This document shows positions 57,646 through 64,000 of a DNA stretch of 64,000 nucleotides, piece by piece (position 1 is the first letter of the stretch; every line of letters starts with the position of its first letter). The DNA comes from Brevundimonas sp. SL130 (GTDB lineage: Bacteria > Pseudomonadota > Alphaproteobacteria > Caulobacterales > Caulobacteraceae): positions 930,001 through 994,000 of the forward strand of contig NZ_CP113064.1 in NCBI RefSeq assembly GCF_026625805.1, written 5' to 3'. The notes beneath the pieces are model-generated. The model was not told where the DNA came from and did no database searches. It was given only the letters and a program-made list of their open reading frames with translations. The position numbers and the translations under genes are program-made.

Positions 57646-58622
57646 CCGACGCCCCCCACAATGCGCCCCACGCTCCCGTCCTGCTGGCCGAAGTGATCGA
57701 GGCGTTGCAGCCCGGTCCCGGCGACGTCGTGATCGACGCTACCTTCGGCGCCGGCGGCTATACCCGCGCCATCCTGGCGACCGGCGCCCAGGTCATCGGC
57801 CTGGATCGCGATCCGACGGTTCAGCCGCATGCCGACGCGGTCGCCAAGGACTTCCCCGGTCAGTTCCAACTGATCCGCACGCCCTTCTCGGGCCTGGCCG
57901 GCGCCTTCGCCGACAGCGGCAAGGCCAGGCTGGACGGCGCCGTCTTCGATATCGGCGTCTCGTCGATGCAACTGGATCAGGCCGAGCGCGGCTTTTCCTT
58001 CATGCGCGACGGGCCGCTGGACATGCGGATGTCCGATGAGGGCGACACGGCCGCCGACCTCGTCAACAGCTGGGACCACGGGCCGCTGGCCCATATCTTC
58101 AAGCTGTATGGCGAAGAGCGTCAGTCCGGGCGCGTCGCGACCGCCATCCTGCGCCGCCGCGTCGAACGGCCCTTCGCCCGCACCCTGGATCTGGCCGAGG
58201 TTGTCGAAAAGGCCCTGGGCGGACGTCGCGGCGCGCCGATCCATCCGGCGACGCGGGTCTTCCAGGCCCTGCGGATCGCGGTGAATGACGAACTGGGCGA
58301 GCTGGAGCGCGGGCTTGAGGCGGCCGAGGCGACCCTGGCGCCCGGCGGGCGTCTGGCCGTCGTCACCTTCCATTCGCTGGAAGACCGGATCGTCAAGGCC
58401 TTCCTGACCGAACGGACCGGCAATACTCCGGCGGGGTCGCGCCATGCGCCGGTCGCGATCGATCCGCGCAAGCCCAGCTTCACGCTCCAGTTCAAGGGTG
58501 CGCGCGAGGCGGGCGACGAAGAACGTTCGGTTAATCCGCGCGCGCGCTCGGCCAAGCTGCGCGCCGCCATTCGCACCGAGGCGCCGGCCTGGGCCTCGAC
58601 GTCGGGGAGGGCTGCGGCATGA
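57642..58622 (+). CDS. rsmH: 16S rRNA (cytosine(1402)-N(4))-methyltransferase
   Basis: 326 residues from GTG 57642, overlapping the mraZ stop (GTGA). [13 protein letters not shown], the SAM motif [11 protein letters not shown], and [10 protein letters not shown] and T-F-H-S-L-E-D-R are RsmH hallmarks. It N4-methylates C1402 in the ribosomal P site. Confidence 0.97.
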   Translation: MTDAPHNAPHAPVLLAEVIEALQPGPGDVVIDATFGAGGYTRAILATGAQVIGLDRDPTVQPHADAVAKDFPGQFQLIRTPFSGLAGAFADSGKARLDGAVFDIGVSSMQLDQAERGFSFMRDGPLDMRMSDEGDTAADLVNSWDHGPLAHIFKLYGEERQSGRVATAILRRRVERPFARTLDLAEVVEKALGGRRGAPIHPATRVFQALRIAVNDELGELERGLEAAEATLAPGGRLAVVTFHSLEDRIVKAFLTERTGNTPAGSRHAPVAIDPRKPSFTLQFKGAREAGDEERSVNPRARSAKLRAAIRTEAPAWASTSGRAAA

Positions 58623-59050
58623 CCACGGCGCCCTTCTTTGACTATTCGCGCAACGCCCTGCAGCGGCTGTTCGACTGGAAGGTCCGCGGCGTGCGCTGGA
58701 TCGAGATCATCGGCGTGGCCCTGGTCGCGGTGATGATCGTGTCCGTCTATGCGGCCAAGGCGGCGGCGGCGCGCGAAAGCGGCCGCATCGCCCAGCTGGA
58801 GCAGGACATTCGCGAAAACGGCCAGCGGGTCCGCCTACTGCGCGCCGAGGTCGCCCGGCTGGAGCAGCCGGCGCGGCTGGAAAACCTGTCGCGTCAGATC
58901 GGCTTGGGGCCGGTCGAGGTTCATCGTCAGGCCAAGGAGGCCCAGCTTCCCGAGTTGAAGGCGGCGCCTGTCGCGGCGCCGGCTGCGCCCGCTGTCGTGC
59001 AGGCCGCCCCGGCCGGGGTCGCCGCCGCTGCGCCGGAGACGGTGCAATGA
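58619..59050 (+). CDS. ftsL: Cell division protein FtsL
   Basis: 143 residues: a cytoplasmic start, one membrane helix ([15 protein letters not shown]) and a periplasmic coiled coil ([18 protein letters not shown]), then an Ala/Pro tail. It is small and poorly conserved, so the call rests on topology and position between rsmH and ftsI. It forms the FtsQLB complex that activates septal synthesis. It overlaps both neighbours by 4 bp (ATGA). Confidence 0.88.
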   Translation: MTTAPFFDYSRNALQRLFDWKVRGVRWIEIIGVALVAVMIVSVYAAKAAAARESGRIAQLEQDIRENGQRVRLLRAEVARLEQPARLENLSRQIGLGPVEVHRQAKEAQLPELKAAPVAAPAAPAVVQAAPAGVAAAAPETVQ

Positions 59051-60819
59051 GCGTTCAGGATCATCGCTATCACCGGCCGGCGCCGGGCATGGACCTTCAG
59101 GGACGGCTGTCGCCCTTCTGGCGCGGTCTGTCGGAACTGGTCTGGCGTCTGGAGCATGGCTTCGAGCGGGCTCGCGCCGACGCCCGGCCGGAAGAAGACA
59201 CCCGCGTCCGCATCTTCCTGATCCTGATCGTCTTCTCCTGCGTCTTCGCAGGTCTGGCCATCGGCGCCTCGTATAAGGCTCTGTTCGGCGAGGCGAGCGG
59301 TCGCTGGGCCGGCGCCAATCCTGACGCCCTGGTGCGCGGCGACTTGACCGATCGCAACGGCGAGCTGCTGGCGACCAACATTGTCCATTATGGCCTCTAT
59401 CTGGACCCGGCCGAGATCTGGGATCGCGACCAGGCCTTCCGTCAGCTGCGCCGCGCCCTGCCGCGCCTGCCTGCGGCGCGGTTGCGCAAGGTGCTGGACG
59501 GGGATCGGCGCCTGATCGTCCTGACCGGACTGACGCCCCAGGAGAAGGCGGCCGTTCACGACCTGGCTCTGGGCGGGGTGACGTTCGAGCCCGAGGATCG
59601 CCGCGCCTATCCGCTGGGAACCTCGGCCGTGCACCTGATCGGCGACGCCGATACGGGCGGGCAGGGGACCGCCGGCGCCGAGCTGGCCTTCAACGACGAG
59701 ATCCGCGCGGCGGGCCAGCGGGGCGAGAACTTCCCCCTGTCCATCGATCTGCGGATCCAGGGCGTGGTCGAGAATGAACTGGCCGCCGCGGCCATCCAAC
59801 ACCAGGCCAAGGGTGCGGTCGCCATCGTCACCGACGTTCAGACCGGCGAGGTCCTGGCCATGGCCAGCTGGCCCAACTTCACCCAGGCCGACCGCAAGGC
59901 TGCGCCGGACGGAGCCGCCCTGAACCGCGCCGTCTCGGGCCACTATGAAATGGGGTCGGTGTTCAAGACCTTCACCGTCGCCGCCGGTCTCGACACCGGG
60001 CGGGCCGACATGAGCACCCTGTTCGACGCCTCCGAGGCCTTCCAGATCGGCGACCGCAAGATCCAGGACTTCCACGCCCAGAACCGGGTGATGACCCTGG
60101 AGGAAGTCTATCTGCACTCGTCCAACATCGGCACCTCGCAGCTGGCGGTGCAGATGGGGCCGGACACCATGCGCGACTATTTCCGCCGTCTGGGCCTGTT
60201 GGACGCCGCCGGGATCGAGCTGAAGGAATCGGCGCGTCCGGTCCTGCCGCGTCGCTGGGACAACTCGACCCTGGCCTCGCTGTCGTTCGGCTACGGCATC
60301 ATGATCACCCCGGCCCAGATGGTGCAGGCCATGGGCGCGCTGACGAACGGCGGTCGGATGATCCCGCTGTCCCTACGTCGCGGCGGCGCCCGTGGGGTCC
60401 AGCCGCAGCAGATCGTCACCGAAGAGACCTCGCGCGCCGTTCTGGAGCTGATGCGCGCCAATGTGGTTCGGGGTTCGGGCGGTTTCGCCGACGCCCCCGG
60501 CCTGCGGGTCGGCGGCAAGACCGGCTCGGCCAACAAACTGGTCAACGGCCGCTATGATCCCAGCCATGCCCTGGGGTCGTTCGCCGCTGTCTTCCCGGTG
60601 GACGGACCGCTGAACGCCAAACGCTACTCGATCTTCGTCCTGATGGACGAGCCGGGGACCTATCCCAAGACCGGCGCCTATGTGGCCGCGCCTGCGGTGC
60701 GCAACATCGCCGACCGGATCGCCGGCTTCCTGGGCGTCGAGCGCCGCGCCGACCGCTGGCGCACGGCGACCGGCGAGAAGACCCCCGAGTACCAGGGCGT
60801 GCAGGGGGACGGCCTGTGA
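59047..60819 (+). CDS. ftsI: Septal peptidoglycan transpeptidase (PBP3)
   Basis: 590 residues. A cytoplasmic N-terminus of about 55 residues, one membrane helix (F-L-I-L-I-V-F-S-C-V-F-A-G), a PBP dimerisation domain (R-G-D-L-T-D-R-N-G-E-L-L-A-T), and the penicillin-binding domain with S304-V-F-K307, S358-S-N360 and K491-T-G are seen. It cross-links septal murein with FtsW. It starts in the ftsL stop and its own stop overlaps murE. Confidence 0.97.
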   Translation: MSVQDHRYHRPAPGMDLQGRLSPFWRGLSELVWRLEHGFERARADARPEEDTRVRIFLILIVFSCVFAGLAIGASYKALFGEASGRWAGANPDALVRGDLTDRNGELLATNIVHYGLYLDPAEIWDRDQAFRQLRRALPRLPAARLRKVLDGDRRLIVLTGLTPQEKAAVHDLALGGVTFEPEDRRAYPLGTSAVHLIGDADTGGQGTAGAELAFNDEIRAAGQRGENFPLSIDLRIQGVVENELAAAAIQHQAKGAVAIVTDVQTGEVLAMASWPNFTQADRKAAPDGAALNRAVSGHYEMGSVFKTFTVAAGLDTGRADMSTLFDASEAFQIGDRKIQDFHAQNRVMTLEEVYLHSSNIGTSQLAVQMGPDTMRDYFRRLGLLDAAGIELKESARPVLPRRWDNSTLASLSFGYGIMITPAQMVQAMGALTNGGRMIPLSLRRGGARGVQPQQIVTEETSRAVLELMRANVVRGSGGFADAPGLRVGGKTGSANKLVNGRYDPSHALGSFAAVFPVDGPLNAKRYSIFVLMDEPGTYPKTGAYVAAPAVRNIADRIAGFLGVERRADRWRTATGEKTPEYQGVQGDGL

Positions 60820-62273
60820 ACGCGCTTCACCTGTCCGATCTGCTGCGTCGCGACCTGGCGTCCGACCCGATCATCACCGGCGTCACCGCCGACAGCCGCA
60901 AGGTCGCGCCCGGGGCCCTGTTCGTCGCCCTGCCGGGCACGGCCGCCGACGGCCGCGCCTTCATTCCCCAGGCCCTGGCCCAGGGCGCAGCGGCGGTGCT
61001 GGCGCCGACCGATACGCCGGACAGCGCCGCGCCGGTTCTGGTGACCTCGGGCGACGTGCGCCGGGCCTACGCCATCGCCGCGCGCGGCTTCTACGGCGCC
61101 CAACCCAAGACCTGCGTGGCGGTGACCGGCACCAACGGCAAGACCTCGGTCGCCGCCTTCTGCCGCCAGATCTGGGCCGGCCTGGGCCACAAGTCGGCCA
61201 GCATGGGCACCCTGGGCGTCGTCGGCCAAAAGGGCGCCAAGACCTACGCCCTGACCGGCCCCGGCCTGACCAGCCCTGACGCCGCCGAGGCCGCCCGCCT
61301 GATGGCCGAACTGGCCGCCAAGGGCGTGACCCATGTGGCGGTCGAGGCCTCGTCGCACGGCATCGACCAGCGGCGTCTGGACGGGGTGGCGCTGAAGGCG
61401 GCCGCCTTCACCAACCTGACCCAGGACCATCTCGATTATCACGGCACGATGGAGGACTATCGCACCGCCAAGCTGCGCCTGTTCGAGGCCCTGCTGCCGC
61501 GCGGGCGGACCGCCGTGCTGAACGCCGACTCCGACGCCTATTCCGCCTTTGCTTCGGCCTCGATCATGGCGGGCCTGGGCGTGATGGGGGTGGGCGAGCG
61601 CGGGCGCGACCTGGCCCTGATCGGCCGCCAGGCGACGCCGGAGGGGCAGCGTCTGACCCTGGACGTGCGCGGCGAGGTTCGCGACATCCTGCTGCCCCTG
61701 GCCGGCGCCTTCCAGGCCTCGAACGCCCTGGTGGCGGCGGGGCTGTGCATCGCCGCCGGCGACCGGCCCGATGAGGTGATCGGCGCCCTGGAAGGCCTGA
61801 CCGGCGCCCAAGGTCGCCTGCAACGGATCGGCGCCGAGACGGGACGCGGCGAGGTCTATGTCGACTACGCCCATACGCCGGACGGGCTGGAGACGGTGCT
61901 GACCGCCCTGCGGCCCCACGCCGCCGGCCGTCTGATCGTGGTCTTCGGCGCCGGCGGCGACCGGGATCGCGGCAAGCGGCCCCTGATGGGCGAGATCGCC
62001 GGGCGTCTGGCCGACGTCGCCATCGTCACCGACGACAATCCCCGCAGCGAAGACCCCGCCTCGATCCGCGCCCAGGTCCGCACCGGCTGCCCTGACGCCC
62101 TGGAGATCGGCGACCGTCGCGCCGCCATCGAGGCCGCCGTCGAAATGATGCGCGACGGGGATGTGGTGGTCATCGCCGGAAAAGGGCATGAACAGGGTCA
62201 GATCGTCGGCGGCGTCACCCACCCGTTCGACGACGCCACTGTCGCGTCCGAGGCCCTGTCGTTGAATGCCTGA
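60816..62273 (+). CDS. murE: UDP-N-acetylmuramoyl-tripeptide synthetase (meso-diaminopimelate adding)
   Basis: 485 residues with the ATP-binding G105-T-N-G-K-T-S loop and a late D-D-N-P-R-S-E motif, the D-N-P-R form that selects meso-diaminopimelate. It adds the third residue to the murein precursor. It overlaps ftsI by 4 bp. Confidence 0.97.
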   Translation: MNALHLSDLLRRDLASDPIITGVTADSRKVAPGALFVALPGTAADGRAFIPQALAQGAAAVLAPTDTPDSAAPVLVTSGDVRRAYAIAARGFYGAQPKTCVAVTGTNGKTSVAAFCRQIWAGLGHKSASMGTLGVVGQKGAKTYALTGPGLTSPDAAEAARLMAELAAKGVTHVAVEASSHGIDQRRLDGVALKAAAFTNLTQDHLDYHGTMEDYRTAKLRLFEALLPRGRTAVLNADSDAYSAFASASIMAGLGVMGVGERGRDLALIGRQATPEGQRLTLDVRGEVRDILLPLAGAFQASNALVAAGLCIAAGDRPDEVIGALEGLTGAQGRLQRIGAETGRGEVYVDYAHTPDGLETVLTALRPHAAGRLIVVFGAGGDRDRGKRPLMGEIAGRLADVAIVTDDNPRSEDPASIRAQVRTGCPDALEIGDRRAAIEAAVEMMRDGDVVVIAGKGHEQGQIVGGVTHPFDDATVASEALSLNA

Positions 62274-63696
62274 TACATCCGCCCGCCCGCTCTGGACGGC
62301 CGCCGAAGTCGCCGCCGCCACGGGCGGCGTGCTGCACGGCGACGACCGCCCCATCACGGGCCTGACCTACAACAGCCGCGAGATCGTCGCCGGCGACCTG
62401 TTTCTGGCCCTGAAGGGCGCGCGCGACGGGCATGAGTTCGCGCCTGGCGCCTTCGCCGCCGGCGCTGCGGCGGCCCTGGTCGAACACGCCGTCGAGGGCG
62501 GCGCCTATGTGGTCGTGCCGGACACCCTGCACGGCCTCGAAGCCCTCGGCGTCGCCGCCCGCGAACGCGCGCCCCACATCAAGCGCGGCGCCGTCACCGG
62601 CAGCGTCGGCAAGACCAGCGTGACCCAGGCGATCAAGGCCGGCCTGGATCTGGCCGGGCCCGCCCACGCCTCGATCAAGAGCTACAACAACCATATCGGC
62701 GTGCCCCTGACCCTGGCCCGCATGCCGGTCCAGACCCAGCGCGCCGTGTTCGAGATCGGCATGAACGCCCCGGGCGAGATCGCGCCCCTGTCGAAGTTCG
62801 TGGCTCCCCACGCGGCCTGCGTCACCACCGTCGGTCCGGTCCACATCGAGGCCTTCGCCGACGGCGAGGCGGGCGTGGCGCGCGAGAAGGCTTCCATCTT
62901 TCAGGGCCTGGTCCCCGGCGGCACGGCGGTGGGGAACGGCGACGTCGCCTTCTCGGGCGTCCTGTGCGACGCGGCCAAGGCGGTCGGGGCGCGGCTGGTC
63001 ACCTTCGGGACCGATCCGGGCCATGACGCTCGCCTGCTGGATTTCCGCCCGGACGCGGAAGGGGCCACCGTCTTCGCCGAACTGTTCGGCCAGCCGCTCG
63101 AATACCGCCTGGCCCAGTCGGGCGCCCACTGGGGGCTGAACAGCCTGTGCGTCCTGCTGATGCTGAACGCCCTCGACGTCGAACTGGACACGGGCCTTCA
63201 GGCCCTGGCCGGCTTCCAGTCTCTCGCGGGCCGGGGCCAGACCCGCACCGTCGCCATCCCCGGCGGCGTCTTCACCCTGATCGACGAGAGCTACAACGCC
63301 AATCCGCTGTCGATGACCGCCGGCTTCCGCAGCCTGGGCGCCCGACCCACGACCGGCCGCCGCATCGTGGTCCTGACCGACATGCTGGAGCTGGGCGACC
63401 AGAGCCGCGCCCTGCACGAAGGCCTGGCCCAGCCCATCGCGGCCGCCGGTCTGGACCTGGTCCACGCGGCCGGCCCCGAGATGCGGCGCCTGTACGACGC
63501 CCTGCCGACCTCCCGACGCGGCCTGTGGCGCGAAACCGCCGCCGAACTCGCCGCCGAGGCGTCCGCGCTGGCGGCGGCCGGCGATATCGTCATGGTCAAG
63601 GGATCGAACGGATCCAAGGCGTCCCTGGTCGCCAAGGCCCTGGCCGATCTGCAAACCGCCCCTTCAAGCCCTGACACGCCGCCCGCGACCCGATAG
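62266..63696 (+). CDS. murF: UDP-N-acetylmuramoyl-tripeptide--D-alanyl-D-alanine ligase
   Basis: 476 residues with the P-loop T-G-S-V-G-K-T-S, then [14 protein letters not shown] and late D-E-S-Y-N-A-N-P, the MurF signatures. It completes the pentapeptide with D-Ala-D-Ala. The ATG overlaps the murE stop by 8 bp. Confidence 0.97.
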   Translation: MPDTSARPLWTAAEVAAATGGVLHGDDRPITGLTYNSREIVAGDLFLALKGARDGHEFAPGAFAAGAAAALVEHAVEGGAYVVVPDTLHGLEALGVAARERAPHIKRGAVTGSVGKTSVTQAIKAGLDLAGPAHASIKSYNNHIGVPLTLARMPVQTQRAVFEIGMNAPGEIAPLSKFVAPHAACVTTVGPVHIEAFADGEAGVAREKASIFQGLVPGGTAVGNGDVAFSGVLCDAAKAVGARLVTFGTDPGHDARLLDFRPDAEGATVFAELFGQPLEYRLAQSGAHWGLNSLCVLLMLNALDVELDTGLQALAGFQSLAGRGQTRTVAIPGGVFTLIDESYNANPLSMTAGFRSLGARPTTGRRIVVLTDMLELGDQSRALHEGLAQPIAAAGLDLVHAAGPEMRRLYDALPTSRRGLWRETAAELAAEASALAAAGDIVMVKGSNGSKASLVAKALADLQTAPSSPDTPPATR

Positions 63697-63707
63697 AGAC
63701 CCCCCGC

Positions 63708-64000
63708 ATGTTCTATCTTCTGTATCTGTATTACGCCGACGTCGCGCATCAGTACCCGCTGCTGAACCTGATCCAGTATCAGACCGTCCGCGCGGCCCTG
63801 GCCCTGGCCACGGCGGCCATCGTGGCGGCGGCCATGGGCAGTCGCTTCATCAACTGGATCCGCACCAAACAGGGCAAGGGCCAGCCGATCCGCGACGACG
63901 GTCCGGTGTCCCACCTGTCCAAGGTCGGCACCCCCACCATGGGCGGGCTGATGATCCTGGCCGGCATCGGCGTGGCGGTCTTCCTGTGGGGCGACCTGAC
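63708..64000 (+). CDS. mraY: Phospho-N-acetylmuramoyl-pentapeptide transferase, N-terminal part
   Basis: The first 97 codons are present: [11 protein letters not shown], a first membrane helix ([12 protein letters not shown]), then Q-P-I-R-D-D-G-P and [12 protein letters not shown], the P-T-M-G-G motif of MraY. The enzyme makes lipid I at the inner membrane. The gene is cut by the window end. Confidence 0.95.
   Translation, partial: MFYLLYLYYADVAHQYPLLNLIQYQTVRAALALATAAIVAAAMGSRFINWIRTKQGKGQPIRDDGPVSHLSKVGTPTMGGLMILAGIGVAVFLWGDL

Overview
The window is high-GC alphaproteobacterial DNA, most probably from a Caulobacterales genome and plausibly Brevundimonas. This rests on an mraZ-rsmH-ftsL-ftsI-murE-murF-mraY division cluster, opgH with an OpgC-like acyltransferase, an alphaproteobacterial-type RNase P RNA, many outer-membrane receptor and porin genes, and the general codon use. 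The assignment comes from reading the sequence; no database was searched.

Layout. 1-14.4 kb is housekeeping and accessory chromosome: the tail of a VapC toxin, uvrC, a palindromic intergenic element, a YdcZ-type transporter, an esterase, a Nudix hydrolase, a sulfotransferase, a folate pair (FolM-like reductase and folB) led by a 26-residue membrane peptide, two small membrane proteins, opgH, an OpgC-like/DUF998 fusion, a YdcJ/HglS-type enzyme, msrA and tRNA-Ser(GGA). 14.5-22 kb is an A/T-richer island between a decayed IS5-type transposase and a decayed IS3-type transposase. It holds an Lrp/AsnC regulator divergent from a large TonB-dependent receptor, followed by a two-domain M16 peptidase, and looks like a peptide uptake and degradation unit. 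22.3-33.2 kb holds a serine hydrolase and then a complete salicylate-to-gentisate pathway: IclR regulator, GR-type ferredoxin reductase, salicylate 5-hydroxylase large and small subunits, Rieske ferredoxin, gentisate dioxygenase, fumarylpyruvate hydrolase, AAHS transporter, maleylpyruvate isomerase and a porin. 33.4-39 kb carries rnpB, a ParD/ParE-type toxin-antitoxin pair, an AmpD-like amidase, sppA, panD, a SIMPL protein and a CAU-anticodon tRNA.

39.05-49.58 kb is an integrative element inserted in the 3' end of that tRNA. It is bounded by a 17-bp direct repeat of the tRNA end and has a shared 12-bp sequence inside each end. It carries a tyrosine integrase, duplicated about 75-bp regulatory repeats, BRO-type antirepressors, a chain of overlapping genes ending in two genes that resemble T7-like internal virion proteins, a HTH protein, a small resolvase, a large serine recombinase, and at the far end an A/T-rich two-gene pair (about 330-residue soluble protein plus multi-pass membrane protein) of unknown function that looks like cargo, possibly anti-phage. 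No capsid, terminase or portal gene is recognisable.

Beyond the element lie an L,D-transpeptidase whose stop codon sits in the att repeat, a TpsB/TpsA two-partner secretion operon, an SbtA-like permease divergent from a LysR regulator, and the division and cell-wall operon. That operon is preceded by a four-repeat MraZ operator and a possible LexA box. The window ends inside mraY.
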